NCBI RefSeq assembly: GCF_010731615.1
Contig: NZ_AP022618.1
Location: 2,666,001 to 2,730,000 of the forward strand
Length of the DNA stretch: 64,000 nucleotides
From: Mycolicibacterium insubricum
GTDB lineage: Bacteria; Actinomycetota; Actinomycetes; Mycobacteriales; Mycobacteriaceae
Direction of reading: 5' to 3'
Below are positions 17,672 through 27,878 of the stretch, piece by piece; the stretch's first letter is position 1; each line of letters starts with the position of its first letter. The notes below the pieces were generated by a model. That model was not told where the DNA came from. It ran no database searches and saw nothing but the letters and a program-made list of their open reading frames with translations. The position numbers were made by a program, and so were the translations under genes.

Positions 17672-19108
17672 TTATCGAAGTAGATCGACGCGGTCGGCGT
17701 CATCGTCGAGGCCCTCCGAATCCGGCGTCCGGCGTCGCCGGGCGACGGACAAGGCGAGGGCCACACCCATCAGAACCAGGCTGCCCGCGGCCACCGCGAA
17801 GATGATCAGCCGGGCGTGCCTGCCAGTGTCGACGACGGCGGGTCGGCCGGGAATCGGCTTGCCGGCCATCACATTCGGTAGTTCGTTGGGCGGAGGCAGG
17901 ACGTAGGACAGCGCAGCAGTGGGATCGATGACTCCCCAACCGGTCGCGGAATTGGGCCCCGATCCGGGGGTGCGGGCAGATCGCTTGATGAGGTCCATCA
18001 CCTGGCGCGCGTTCAGCGAGGGGTCACGGGACCGGATGAGCGCTGCCAGCCCCGAGACGAACGGTGCGGCGAAACTGGTGCCGTTGATGGGGGAGAGGGC
18101 ACCCTGCTGGTCCGGTTCCGCGTTGATCAGGCCGGGACCGTTGGAGTCGAGGGAGGTGATCCGCTCACCGGGTGCCGCAACCGCGATCCATGGTCCGTGC
18201 AGGCTGAAATCTGCGGGCAACGCATCCGGGGTGACGGCGCCGACGGCGAGCACATACTTGTCGAACCAGGCCGGGCTCGCGATGGTCTTGACGGTGTCCC
18301 AGGCTCTCTCCAGGGGCAGATTCGGGTCGGTCATCTCGTTCTGTACCGAACACAAACTGCCCTGTTTGCTGAGATTACCGGCGGCAGCCACCACGACAAC
18401 GTTCTGTTCGAACGCGTAGCGCACGGCTCGGCCGAGCGCCCCGTCCTCGGGCGCCGCTCGCACCGGTGTGCAGGCGGCCATCGACAGGTTGATGACGGTC
18501 GCACCCAACTGGACGGCTCGGGTGATCGCGTAGGCCAACGTGACGGTGTTGCCGTATCCGGTCGACACGGCATTCGGGTCGTTGTGCTGAGTGCCGCCGG
18601 AACCGGCGATTCCGAAGACCGCGCTGTTCTGCCGGATGGATAGGATCGTGGCCTCGGGAGCCACCCCGGAAAACATGTCATACGGGCTGGGAGATCCGGC
18701 GATGATCCCGGCGACCAGGGTCCCGTGAGCGTCGCAGTCCTGCAACCCGTCGGTGTTCGAGACGTAGTCGCCCCCGGCCTCCAGCGAGGGCAACCGCGGA
18801 TGCGGATTGACCCCGGTGTCGATCACGGCCACCTTCTGGCCGGCGCCGCGGGAGAACTTCCAGGCGCTGGTGTAGTCGAGCATGGCTTCGGCGGCGGTTT
18901 GTACGGCGAAGTCGGTGTGCGGCAGCACTCCCGTTGCAATTCCGCAAACTGCCTTCTGCTCGGTGGGTTCCGTCGGGCCGACCGGTCCGCTGGGCGGTGG
19001 ACCGGGCTCGACGACCGGCGGGGGAATCGCGACCGCCATCGGCGGCGAGAAGCTCGCAACAATCGCCCACACGGCAGCGACGGCGGCGAGCCGTCGAGGC
19101 ACTGTCAC
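17672..19108 (-). CDS. mycP: Mycosin, membrane-anchored subtilisin-like protease of the ESX locus
   Basis: About 478 residues from GTG 19108, which overlaps the eccD stop (GTGA, 19105-19108). It begins with a signal peptide (VPRRLAAVAAVWAIVAS) and a Pro-rich stretch. The catalytic triad is visible: Asp about 96 in AVIDTGVNPH, His about 128 in CDAHGTLVAG, Ser about 345 in NGTSFAAPFVSG. A C-terminal helix (LIIFAVAAGSLVLMGVAL) anchors it with the protease outside and a short acidic cytoplasmic tail. Mycosins stabilise ESX membrane complexes and cleave some substrates such as EspB. It ends the eccC-eccD-mycP minus-strand operon. Confidence 0.96.
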   Translation of the reverse strand: MTVPRRLAAVAAVWAIVASFSPPMAVAIPPPVVEPGPPPSGPVGPTEPTEQKAVCGIATGVLPHTDFAVQTAAEAMLDYTSAWKFSRGAGQKVAVIDTGVNPHPRLPSLEAGGDYVSNTDGLQDCDAHGTLVAGIIAGSPSPYDMFSGVAPEATILSIRQNSAVFGIAGSGGTQHNDPNAVSTGYGNTVTLAYAITRAVQLGATVINLSMAACTPVRAAPEDGALGRAVRYAFEQNVVVVAAAGNLSKQGSLCSVQNEMTDPNLPLERAWDTVKTIASPAWFDKYVLAVGAVTPDALPADFSLHGPWIAVAAPGERITSLDSNGPGLINAEPDQQGALSPINGTSFAAPFVSGLAALIRSRDPSLNARQVMDLIKRSARTPGSGPNSATGWGVIDPTAALSYVLPPPNELPNVMAGKPIPGRPAVVDTGRHARLIIFAVAAGSLVLMGVALALSVARRRRTPDSEGLDDDADRVDLLR

Positions 19109-20598
19109 CACCACGGACCCAGGTGCCGGTAGACGTCGAGCACCCACAGTGCCAACGGGACGAGCGCACCAACGGCCAGGTAATCCAGATAGGCCAGGGT
19201 GTTCGTTCGCCGGTTGCTGGGGACACGGCCTGATCGCGCCGCCAGTCCCAATACGACGGCACCGACAGCGATCACCAACAGCAGTGACACGGCGGCGACC
19301 GGAATCGGGAAGCGGCCCGATTGCGCCATCGTGGCGATTGTGATCACCAGGGCGATCGCCGGCAGGGCCGGTGCGATTCGCTCCCCCCACGATCTGAAGT
19401 AGCGGCTGCGCAACCCGAGCACAACCGCGCAGTTGAGGGTGAAAGCAGCCACCGCCCAGTCCACTCGGTCGGCGTCGCGCAGCAGCACCACACACGCCGC
19501 CACCGCAGTTACCGCGAACCCGAACAGCAGCGCCGACCTCGTCAGCGTCGCCGATCGCACCCGCGCCCACACCTCTTCGGCGGTGGGCATGTTGGTACCG
19601 GAGTTGGTGTCGTCCAGGGGCTTTGGCGACTCTGTTGCGGGAAACGGGTTGTCCAGGCTCCATTCATCGGTGGGTTCCGTACCGGGGGCGACCGGTGTTT
19701 CGAAGTGCTCACGCCCGGCGGTCAGCCGTGGCACGGCCCCGCACAGGAGAACGGTCACGATCGCCAGCACCAGGCAGACGATGTCGGTGCGGACGCCGAC
19801 CGCGTGTACAAGTATTGCCACGCCGCATAGCCCGGCGAACAGCGAAGTGGCCAGAAATGGCCAATGACCCGTCCCGATCAGGCGGTAGACCACGTAGTTG
19901 ACCAGCAACAGCGCCGCGCACGCACCGGCGAGCCCGAAGGTGCCGAGGTGACCCAGCGGCACACCAACTAGCACCGCGGCGACCGGGATCGTCGCAGCGC
20001 CCAACGCCATGGCGACATCATCGAGGCCGAAGCTTCGATGGGCGACGGCGGCAAAAGTGGTCAGCCCCACCAGGGCCATCAGACCGAGCCCGGCCATGAC
20101 TGCCCACTGGATCGTCGGCATGGGCTGAATCAGCAGGAACGCCAGGGCAAACGCGCCCAGGTTCACGCCCACAAACGCCATCCACCGCGCCGAACCCGAA
20201 TCCCACTCGGCGTAAGCCGCCTTGTTCAGCCGGGCTGCCGCATCGACGACGTCGTCGTAGAGCGTCGGCGGAGACAAGGCACGGTTCGACGTCAGCCGGA
20301 GTAATTCCCCGTTGACCACCCCGGCCTCGCGCAGCGTCTGTTCAGGCCGGATGACGGTGGCGTTGTCGAATCGGCTGAGCACCCAGAACGTACGGCGCTC
20401 TTCCTTGACGCGCGGATCCTCGTCGAGTGGAACGTCGCGCGAACGGACCAGCTTCGCCAGATCCGGAATGAAGCTGGATACCGGAAGGTCGACGGGCAGG
20501 CGGATGTCCAGCTGAGTGCGGCCACCGAAGACCGAGACACGAATGCGCTCGGGTTCGGCAGAGATCACCTGTACGTCGGAGGCGTCGATGTCGTTCAC
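19105..20598 (-). CDS. eccD: EccD, ESX integral membrane channel subunit (first copy)
   Basis: A 497-residue protein from GTG 20598, overlapping the eccC stop by four bases. Residues about 15-100 are the ubiquitin-like (YukD) cytoplasmic domain (RIRVSVFGGRTQLDIRLP, then GVVNGELLRL). About eleven membrane helices follow. In ESX-3 and ESX-5 structures EccD forms dimers within each protomer and lines a lipid-filled cavity; each protomer has two EccD per EccB, EccC and EccE. A second EccD of exactly the same length is encoded at 24764. This copy is operonic with eccC and mycP, so it is likely the ancestral one. Confidence 0.95.
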   Translation of the reverse strand: MNDIDASDVQVISAEPERIRVSVFGGRTQLDIRLPVDLPVSSFIPDLAKLVRSRDVPLDEDPRVKEERRTFWVLSRFDNATVIRPEQTLREAGVVNGELLRLTSNRALSPPTLYDDVVDAAARLNKAAYAEWDSGSARWMAFVGVNLGAFALAFLLIQPMPTIQWAVMAGLGLMALVGLTTFAAVAHRSFGLDDVAMALGAATIPVAAVLVGVPLGHLGTFGLAGACAALLLVNYVVYRLIGTGHWPFLATSLFAGLCGVAILVHAVGVRTDIVCLVLAIVTVLLCGAVPRLTAGREHFETPVAPGTEPTDEWSLDNPFPATESPKPLDDTNSGTNMPTAEEVWARVRSATLTRSALLFGFAVTAVAACVVLLRDADRVDWAVAAFTLNCAVVLGLRSRYFRSWGERIAPALPAIALVITIATMAQSGRFPIPVAAVSLLLVIAVGAVVLGLAARSGRVPSNRRTNTLAYLDYLAVGALVPLALWVLDVYRHLGPWW

Positions 20599-23500
20599 AG
20601 GTCAGGCATCTTAGACAGTTGGATCACACCGCTTTTCATCGTGCGTGAGACCAGCATTCCTCTGCCAGGCGGCATCTGGGAAGCCTTGTGTCCGAACAGT
20701 GCTCCTTCTTCGCGGGAGCCGCTCATCACCAACGCGTTGCACGACATGTCGCGCAGGCGCCCGATGAACTGGTCCATCATGGCCCGTCCCGCTCCGCCGC
20801 TGCGGCGGGTCACGATGACTCGCAAGCCGATGTCGCGTGCCTGCGGCAGGTATTCGACCAGGGGGCCGAGCGGATGGTTCAGCGAGCTGCCGGAGATCAG
20901 GTCGTAGTCGTCGATCATCACGAACAGATCCGGTCCGGACCACCAGGACCGTTCCTTCAGCTGTTGCTGCGTGATGTCGCTGGGAGGCAGCCGGTCTTTG
21001 AGCAGGGCAGCCAGCTGGCCCATCAGCTCCCCGCAGGACTGGGACGCGGTCGCGTATCCACCCAGGTACTCGTCGTCGACCACACCGAGCAACGAACGCC
21101 GGAAATCGACGAGGATGATCTTCGCCTCGTCCGGGGTGGCGTTCTCCATGATGCCGGCGGCGATATTGCGCAGCAGGCCCGACTTTCCGCACTCGATATC
21201 CGCGAACGCGACCAGGTGCGGTTGGGCATCGAAATCGATGACGGTCGGCTGCAGGTCCTCCTCGTTGATGCCGATCGCGATGCGGGATTTGCTCAGTGGT
21301 CCGATCGCCCGGGCGGCCCGCAGGACGGACTCGCGGTCGACGCTGTGCGGCAACATTCGCACCCGCTGGGCCTGACGGTTGCCATACCGCGCGCGCACCG
21401 CCTCCACGGAAGCGGCCACCCCGGTCGGCAGGCTCTCCACGTCGGAGCTCGAGTCCAGCCGCGGCAATGCCACCAGAAGGTGCAGGCGCTCGGCGGTCAT
21501 ACCGCGACCCGGGCGGCCCACCGGGACCAGCTCGGCGAACTTTCGGCCCACGTCGGAGTCGAGTGGATCGCCGAGCCGCAGTTCGATGCGGGTGCCCAGC
21601 ATGTCCTTGACCGCAGCCCGGATCTCGAACCAGCGGGTTGCCGAGATCACCAGGTGCACACCGTAGGACAGGCCCTGAATCGCCAGCGCCTGCAGCGTGG
21701 GCTCCAGCATCTCGAAATCGCTGCGGATCGATGCCCAGCCGTCGATGACCAGGAAAAGGTCACCGAACTTGTCCTGGCTGAGCGGGTCCTGGGCCGCGAC
21801 CTCCGGCGGCAGCGTGGCCAGGTGTGCCTTGCGCTGCCGGAAGTCCCGCATCGACTCGATGCCCAGATCGCGGAAAAGCAGTTCGCGGGAGCGCAACACC
21901 CCGGAAACCTCGGCCACGGTACGGCGGATGCCGTCGGCGTCCATACGGCCCGATACCCCGCCGACGTGTGGCAGGTTGGCCAGGCTGATCAGCGTGCCGC
22001 CGCCGAAATCCAGGCAGAAGAACTGGATCTGCTCGGGGGTGTGGGTCGCGGCAGCGGCCATGATCAACGTGCGCAACGCGGTCGACTTGCCCGACTGTGG
22101 GCCGCCGACGACGGCCATGTTGCCCTGGGCGCCGGACAGATCCACCGCCAGCACGTCCTGACGCTGGTCGTAGGGCCGGTCGATCAGACCCATCGGCATC
22201 CACAGGCGGCCGTTCTGGTTCTCCGGAGCGTCCCACTTGGACACCGGCAGCAACTCGTTGACCGCGGGGCTCTCCTCCAGCGGCGGCAACCAGACTTCGT
22301 GGGCCGGCCGGCCGTGCCCGCGCAACCGCGACACCACCATGTCGAGCAGGGTGACCTTGGTCGGAGACGCCGGCAGGTCCGGAGTTTCCGGCTCGAGAAT
22401 CTCCGTAGGCGCCGGCAACGGTGGTGGGTCGTCCTTCTTCACCGGACTGGCGGTGAACAGCTTCGGCGCCAGCGCGCCGCTGAGTTTCGTCACCCTGCCG
22501 GTCTGCGCCGAGCGCCGCGGCCGCACATACTCGCCCGAGACGTAGCAGGTGTTGAACCGGATCGGTTCGGAGGCATCGCATTTGAGGAACGCCGACCCGG
22601 GAACGCTCGGCAGGTGATAGGCGTCGGGAACGCCGAGCACGCTGCGTGACTCTCCGGCGGAGAAGGTCTTGAGGCCGATCCGGTACGACAGGTGGGAGTC
22701 CAGGCCCCGCAACTTGCCCTCTTCGAGTCGTTGTGAGGCCAGCAGGAGGTGCACGTGCAGCGATCGGCCGAGTCGGCCGATCATCACGAATAGCTCCGCG
22801 AAGTCCGGTTTCTGGGAAAGCAATTCGGAGAACTCGTCGACGATGACGAACAGCGCCGGCAGCGGGTCCAGGTCGGCGCCGTTGGCCCGGGCGCGCTCGT
22901 ATTCGGTGACGTTCGGGAAGTTGCCGGCCTTGCGCAGCAGCTCCTGTCGGCGGTTCAGCTCGCCCGCCAGGGCGTCGCGCATGCGGTCGACGTAGATCAG
23001 CTCGTCTTCCAGGTTGGTGATGATCGCGGCGATGTGCGGCACACCCTCGAGGCCGAGAAAGCTTGCACCACCCTTGAAGTCGACTAGCACCAGGTTGAGT
23101 TGATCGGGGGAGTGCGAGGTGATCATGGAAAGCACCAGCGTCCGCAGGAATTCGGACTTTCCGGATCCGGTCGCGCCGATGCAGAGCCCGTGCGGGCCCA
23201 TACCGGCCTCGGCGGACTCCTTGATGTCGATCTCCAGCGGCAGGCCGTTGGGGGTGTAGCCAATCGGAACGCGCAGGCGTTCACGTGGCGTGCGCCGGCG
23301 CCATACCTGTTCGGGGACGATTTCCGCGGCATCGGAGATCTTCAGCAGGTTCATCAGACCGGGGTCTTCGGCGCGGGTATCGGACTCCAGGCTGACGATG
23401 TGCGCGGCGTTGCCGAGTCGGTACCGGCCGATGCGTCGCGCGGTGGCCTCCGCCTCGGCGACGGTGATCCGGTCCGGGGTCGCGAAGCGTTCGACGCCGA

Positions 23501-24629
23501 CTGCCGTGCGCGCGCCCACGTCGTCCCCCTCGACGACGAGTTGGAACGCTCGGCGGGCCACGGCGCCTTCGGGCGCACCGTTGAGCTGAAGTACCGTCAC
23601 GCCGTCGAGGCCGGCATCGGTGACCAGCCGCTCGGTGCCGGTGATGTAGCCGTCGTCGAGCACGACGACCAACCGTTTGAGTCCTTGCGGAAGGTCGGAG
23701 TTGCGCGAAAACCGGCCCCGTTGAGCCAGGTCGTCGGCCAGCGAACGTTCCAGCAACTCCAGGGTGGGATAGACCATCCGCATAGGCCCCATCCCGTCCC
23801 TGGCGGTCGGGTGCTGGGCGTGCGGCAGCCACTTGACCCAACTCCAGTTCTCGCCGTCGGGGTTGGCGGTGACGACGGCCACCTGGACGTGATCGGGTCC
23901 GTGGAAAGTGCACAGTTCCAGCAGCATGGAACGCACCAGCTGCTGAGCCAGCTTGCGGTCGCCCTCGAAGGAGATGACCGGGAACGCACGTAGGTTCAGC
24001 GCCGTCGGGAGCGCATGAACAACCGAGTGGGTCTTGACGTAGCGTCGGAGCGCCACGGTGGAAACCGGCTCCAGGTCTTCGGGCGGGCCGGTCTCGGGTG
24101 CCAGCAGCCGGGTGGCCAGCCGTTGGGTGCCCACCCCCACCCGCACGTGGCAGAAGTCGCTGTCGCTGGGCCGGCGCTCCCACATACGGGGCGACCCGAC
24201 CACGTCGGCCAGCGCCCGTGGGTCCGGGTGGCTCCACTCCAGGGCGGTGCGCTGTTCGTCACCGGTGGTGTCGGCGTCGTCGCGAAGGTTCGCCAGGTAG
24301 CTGAAGTAGTCCTTGCGTTCCTCGTTGAGCTCCGCGGCCGCCTTGCCCTGCCGCTGGCCGCCGCCCATGAACATGCCGGCCATCGACATGATCATCATCA
24401 TCGGGAAGATCAGGAACATCGGATTCTTGGTCATGTCGCGCCCGCCGACGGTCACCATCAGCGCGATCATCCCGACCACCGCGACGATCATCACGAACGG
24501 CATCAGCTTCATCAGCAGATTGCCCGGGATGACGCGGGGCACTTCCGGCGGGGGTTGGAGGTTGACCTCGCCTCCGGGCATGCGGGGCGGCGAAATCCGC
24601 TGCCGACGCGAGAATGGCTGGCTGCTCAC
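20595..24629 (-). CDS. eccC: EccC, single-chain FtsK/SpoIIIE-type ESX ATPase
   Basis: A 1344-residue protein from GTG 24629. Two N-terminal membrane helices (LLMKLMPFVMIVAVVGMIAL and PMFLIFPMMMIMSMAGMF) are followed by three nucleotide-binding domains. Their Walker A motifs are GATGSGKSEF (about 483), GGPQSGKSTA (about 841) and the divergent ADIECGKSGL (about 1145). EccC is the motor and substrate receptor of type VII secretion; the third domain binds the C-terminal signal of Esx substrates. It is one polypeptide, unlike ESX-1 where EccCa and EccCb are separate, and close in size to EccC2, EccC3 and EccC5. It is first in the eccC-eccD-mycP operon and divergent from the second eccD across 134 bases. 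Confidence 0.97.
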   Translation of the reverse strand: MSSQPFSRRQRISPPRMPGGEVNLQPPPEVPRVIPGNLLMKLMPFVMIVAVVGMIALMVTVGGRDMTKNPMFLIFPMMMIMSMAGMFMGGGQRQGKAAAELNEERKDYFSYLANLRDDADTTGDEQRTALEWSHPDPRALADVVGSPRMWERRPSDSDFCHVRVGVGTQRLATRLLAPETGPPEDLEPVSTVALRRYVKTHSVVHALPTALNLRAFPVISFEGDRKLAQQLVRSMLLELCTFHGPDHVQVAVVTANPDGENWSWVKWLPHAQHPTARDGMGPMRMVYPTLELLERSLADDLAQRGRFSRNSDLPQGLKRLVVVLDDGYITGTERLVTDAGLDGVTVLQLNGAPEGAVARRAFQLVVEGDDVGARTAVGVERFATPDRITVAEAEATARRIGRYRLGNAAHIVSLESDTRAEDPGLMNLLKISDAAEIVPEQVWRRRTPRERLRVPIGYTPNGLPLEIDIKESAEAGMGPHGLCIGATGSGKSEFLRTLVLSMITSHSPDQLNLVLVDFKGGASFLGLEGVPHIAAIITNLEDELIYVDRMRDALAGELNRRQELLRKAGNFPNVTEYERARANGADLDPLPALFVIVDEFSELLSQKPDFAELFVMIGRLGRSLHVHLLLASQRLEEGKLRGLDSHLSYRIGLKTFSAGESRSVLGVPDAYHLPSVPGSAFLKCDASEPIRFNTCYVSGEYVRPRRSAQTGRVTKLSGALAPKLFTASPVKKDDPPPLPAPTEILEPETPDLPASPTKVTLLDMVVSRLRGHGRPAHEVWLPPLEESPAVNELLPVSKWDAPENQNGRLWMPMGLIDRPYDQRQDVLAVDLSGAQGNMAVVGGPQSGKSTALRTLIMAAAATHTPEQIQFFCLDFGGGTLISLANLPHVGGVSGRMDADGIRRTVAEVSGVLRSRELLFRDLGIESMRDFRQRKAHLATLPPEVAAQDPLSQDKFGDLFLVIDGWASIRSDFEMLEPTLQALAIQGLSYGVHLVISATRWFEIRAAVKDMLGTRIELRLGDPLDSDVGRKFAELVPVGRPGRGMTAERLHLLVALPRLDSSSDVESLPTGVAASVEAVRARYGNRQAQRVRMLPHSVDRESVLRAARAIGPLSKSRIAIGINEEDLQPTVIDFDAQPHLVAFADIECGKSGLLRNIAAGIMENATPDEAKIILVDFRRSLLGVVDDEYLGGYATASQSCGELMGQLAALLKDRLPPSDITQQQLKERSWWSGPDLFVMIDDYDLISGSSLNHPLGPLVEYLPQARDIGLRVIVTRRSGGAGRAMMDQFIGRLRDMSCNALVMSGSREEGALFGHKASQMPPGRGMLVSRTMKSGVIQLSKMPDL

Positions 24630-24763
24630 CTAAATCAATTCACCTAACCCAGTCTGCGACGGTCACTTGCGGCTTCCCTGGGTATTGTCAGCAGGCGAAA
24701 CATCGTCAGCGGGCGCGAAGACGTCAGCGAGCGGGAACAACACAGCCGGAGGAGGCCGCCGCG

Positions 24764-26257
24764 TTGACTCTACCGCCATCTCTGTCGGACCTTGAAGCAG
24801 AATCCGAGGCCGAACCGGAGCTTAGCCGGATGACGCTGGTGGTGGGCACACTGCGCATCGACGTCGGTTTGCCGCCGAACGTCAGCATCGCCAACTTCAT
24901 CGACGACGTCATCGACATCGCCAATGACCAGATCAGCGCCCATCCGGAGTTGGCCGGCAGCCAATTCGACACGGCCGAGGACAAGTGGACCCTGGGGCGC
25001 CTGGGCGCCGATCCGATCGATCCGAGCAGGTCGCTGGCCGAGGCGAACGTCAGCGACGGCGAGTTGCTGTCGATCCGGGAGATCGGTGAACCGTTCAGCC
25101 CCCTGCTGTTCGACGACGTCGAGGATGTCGAGGTGGCTCCGGACCGGGCGAATGTGGCCTGGATGACGTGGTTCGTCGACAACCAGCGGATGATCGGGTA
25201 CCTGGTGACCGGGCTGGCGGTGGCGACAGCCGCGGCGCTGTTGCTGCCGAGCCATGCCGGTGACCTGGTTCTGGCCGGCACAACGCTGGGCCTCGGCGTA
25301 TTCGGGGTGATCGTCGCGTGTGTGCTGGCGCTGCGTTCCGGTGGAACCACGCGGCCGCAATGGGTGTCGGTGGTTGCCACCCCGCTGCTGTTCGGCGGTC
25401 CGCTCTATGTGATTCCGGAAGGATTCGGCGCCAAAGCGCTGCCGATGGCCTTCGGGCTGACAGCGTTGTCCTCATTGGTGATGCTGCTGATCACCGGCAA
25501 CGGTCGGGCATTGCACACCACGGTGATCACCCTGTCGGCGCTCGGCGGTGCCAGCACTTCGGCCCAACTGCTCTGGCACCTTCCGCAACGGACCATCGGC
25601 GCGGCGGTGGCGACCTTGGCCGTCGTCGTCATCTACGTGTCACCTCGGGTCACCATCGCGCTGTCGAAGCTACCGATCCCTCGGGTGCCCACCGCCGGTG
25701 AGCCCCTGGACGACATCGAAACCCAGGGCGGGACCACCGTCGAGGGCGTCAACGCCATCGGCAAGCAGATCATCCCCACCGAAGAGGGGATGATCGGCAG
25801 GCTTCGGCGGGCCAACGCGTATCTCACCGGCATGCTGGTGGCAGCCGCCATCACCGCGGCGGTGGGCTGCTACCTGTGTGTCGGCGGCGCCGGCGGGTTC
25901 TACTGGCAGGGCACGGCGTTCTCGGTCGCCGTAGCGACGGTGCTCTGCCTGCGCGGCCGCAGCCACCACGACCTCATCCAGTCCGCCACGCTGATCGGGG
26001 CCGGACTCGTCATCGCCTTGACGATGATCGTCAGCAACGGACTGCGGGTGCGCGACGGGCAGGTCGACGCCGCGCTGGCGCTGGTCGGCCTTATCGCGCT
26101 GATCATCGCCTGCGGCATCGTCGCGCCGCGACTGGAGTTCTCGCCGGTGATGCGCCGCCAGGTCGAGCTCCTGGAGTATCTCGCCATCGCGATGGTCTTC
26201 CCGCTGTGTTTCTGGATTGTGCGCCTCTACGCGTTCTTCCGGGAACTGCGGATCTGA
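24764..26257 (+). CDS. Second EccD paralogue, transcribed divergently from eccC
   Basis: About 497 residues from TTG 24764, preceded by GGAGGAGG. The longer upstream frame runs back through the eccC promoter region and is not credible. Residues about 20-110 form a ubiquitin-like domain (SRMTLVVGTLRIDVGLP, VSDGELLSIREI) and about eleven membrane helices follow. That is the EccD architecture, and the length equals that of the EccD at 19105. Sequence identity between the two is low by eye, so this is not a recent duplication. It lies between eccC and eccB and ends 4 bases from the eccB stop (convergent). Having two EccDs in one ESX locus is unusual; heterodimer formation is an attractive inference. 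Confidence 0.93.
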   Translation: MTLPPSLSDLEAESEAEPELSRMTLVVGTLRIDVGLPPNVSIANFIDDVIDIANDQISAHPELAGSQFDTAEDKWTLGRLGADPIDPSRSLAEANVSDGELLSIREIGEPFSPLLFDDVEDVEVAPDRANVAWMTWFVDNQRMIGYLVTGLAVATAAALLLPSHAGDLVLAGTTLGLGVFGVIVACVLALRSGGTTRPQWVSVVATPLLFGGPLYVIPEGFGAKALPMAFGLTALSSLVMLLITGNGRALHTTVITLSALGGASTSAQLLWHLPQRTIGAAVATLAVVVIYVSPRVTIALSKLPIPRVPTAGEPLDDIETQGGTTVEGVNAIGKQIIPTEEGMIGRLRRANAYLTGMLVAAAITAAVGCYLCVGGAGGFYWQGTAFSVAVATVLCLRGRSHHDLIQSATLIGAGLVIALTMIVSNGLRVRDGQVDAALALVGLIALIIACGIVAPRLEFSPVMRRQVELLEYLAIAMVFPLCFWIVRLYAFFRELRI

Positions 26258-26261
26258 CCGG

Positions 26262-27767
26262 CTACTTCTTAGGAGGATCCACCTTCACCCCGGTCGGATC
26301 CGCCGGCAGGGCGTCATGCGCCACCAGCGCGGCTTCCTGAGAGAGGTCGGGGCCGGCGGGCAGCAGCGACAGCACCGACCAGGGCGCGGGCTGGGGACGC
26401 ATCACGTTGGTTTCGGGCTCGATGATCCCGGTCACCCCGAGCGCGGCGGCCGTCGGCAGATCCTTGATGTGGTAGCGCAGTCCGGTGTCGGCGACATAGA
26501 ACAGCTGCCCGGCCGCTCGGCTGTCCTCGGCGCTCCCGGTCGCCTCCACGTACTCACCGGTCCCGGGTTTCAGGTACACCCAGTCGAGGCCGGGGCCCGT
26601 TCCGTCGGCGCTGGCCAGCCGGACCGGAAGAGCGGCGGTGGGGATCGGCAGCCGGTGTCCGACCAGCAGCCGCAGGGTGGCCTGCGCGGCCGTCTTGGCG
26701 TGCTGCCAGGACATACACGCGACGCGGTCGGGCTCCAGATTCACGATCTGCGGCGACACCGTCGGATAGTGGTCGACGGGCAGCGTGTGCACGATGGGTG
26801 CGTTGCTGACCAGCGACGGTGAAACCTCGCGCACGCCATGCGGATCGTCGGCGGGGTCGCCGTAGCGGATGATGTCGGCGGTGGCGTCGGAAATCTTCTG
26901 CAGGCCGTCGCGCAACACCACGTACAGCTGCTCGCCGGTGGAGTCCGACGTCGTGATCATGGAGCCGATCCGGTAGGGGTCGGGCAGGTAGGGCGCCGGG
27001 GCGCCCGCGCCGTCGATGCTGACCGATCGGATCGGTTGCTCCAGCGGGAAGGCGTTGAGCAAGCCCGGCGAGATCGGCCGGGGATACACGTCCTGCAGGT
27101 GCAGCGCGTTCACCACGACGGTGTCTCGAGGGTCGATCGCGGCCCGCTTCCCGTCGTAGATGAGGTAGACGGTATCTCCGGACATTGCCAGCAGCATCTC
27201 GGCCGGAGAAGCCGCCCGGATGTCCTCGCCGAGAACTGGGTCGTTGGCAAGGACCGAGGTTTCCAGCCCGCCGGGTCCGGGACCGTCGCGAACATCCGGC
27301 GTGGTCAACTGGTCGCACACCGTCCATGACGACATGTCCATGTTGTCCGGGGCGTGGATGGCCGTCGGTGCGCCCAGGATGCCGACCATCGGGCCGCGGG
27401 GCAGCTGATCGAGGAAGCGGTCGTCGACCTGCTTGGGCGCATCCGCGGAACCGGTGATCATCCGGGCGGAGCTGATGTTGAGCACGGGGTGCACCCGGTC
27501 GCCGATCCGGACGAACATGCCGGCATTGGATTTGCTGACCAGGATCTGCGCGTTGCCGATGCTGGGGGTCGGTTTGAAGAAGGCCAGCACACCGGCCGCG
27601 CCGGTGATCAGAACGGCGATCACCATTCCCACCAGCAACGATCGGATCTGCCCGCGCATCGGGTCGTGGATCATCCGGGAATCGGCACGGATCAGTGCGT
27701 GCTCGAGCCGGCGGATCAGGAACCGGTAGCCGTTGACTTGGGCGCGCGTGGTAACTTGCGCTGGCAT
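26262..27767 (-). CDS. eccB: EccB, ESX membrane complex periplasmic subunit
   Basis: A 501-residue protein from ATG 27767, with GGGAG upstream. The N-terminus (TTRAQVNGYRFLIRRLEHAL, RADSRMIHDPMR) is the conserved EccB cytoplasmic signature. A single helix (about 48-70, SLLVGMVIAVLITGAAGVLA) and a large periplasmic domain follow, with SKSNAGMFVRIGDRVHPVLN and cysteines CDQLTT and RVACMSW. EccB bridges protomers on the periplasmic side of the ESX complex. It is alone on the minus strand: its end meets the second eccD and its start faces eccE across 111 bases. In other ESX loci it normally sits directly upstream of eccC in the same direction. Confidence 0.96.
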   Translation of the reverse strand: MPAQVTTRAQVNGYRFLIRRLEHALIRADSRMIHDPMRGQIRSLLVGMVIAVLITGAAGVLAFFKPTPSIGNAQILVSKSNAGMFVRIGDRVHPVLNISSARMITGSADAPKQVDDRFLDQLPRGPMVGILGAPTAIHAPDNMDMSSWTVCDQLTTPDVRDGPGPGGLETSVLANDPVLGEDIRAASPAEMLLAMSGDTVYLIYDGKRAAIDPRDTVVVNALHLQDVYPRPISPGLLNAFPLEQPIRSVSIDGAGAPAPYLPDPYRIGSMITTSDSTGEQLYVVLRDGLQKISDATADIIRYGDPADDPHGVREVSPSLVSNAPIVHTLPVDHYPTVSPQIVNLEPDRVACMSWQHAKTAAQATLRLLVGHRLPIPTAALPVRLASADGTGPGLDWVYLKPGTGEYVEATGSAEDSRAAGQLFYVADTGLRYHIKDLPTAAALGVTGIIEPETNVMRPQPAPWSVLSLLPAGPDLSQEAALVAHDALPADPTGVKVDPPKK

Positions 27768-27878
27768 TACCGCTCCCATCAGCTTCGGTCACGTATCGAA
27801 GCCGTCGGTAGCGTACAACAGTGTCACGAGGGTTCCGGCATCTCATCGGGTGCCCCCAAAGCTGATTAGGAAGCTGAC

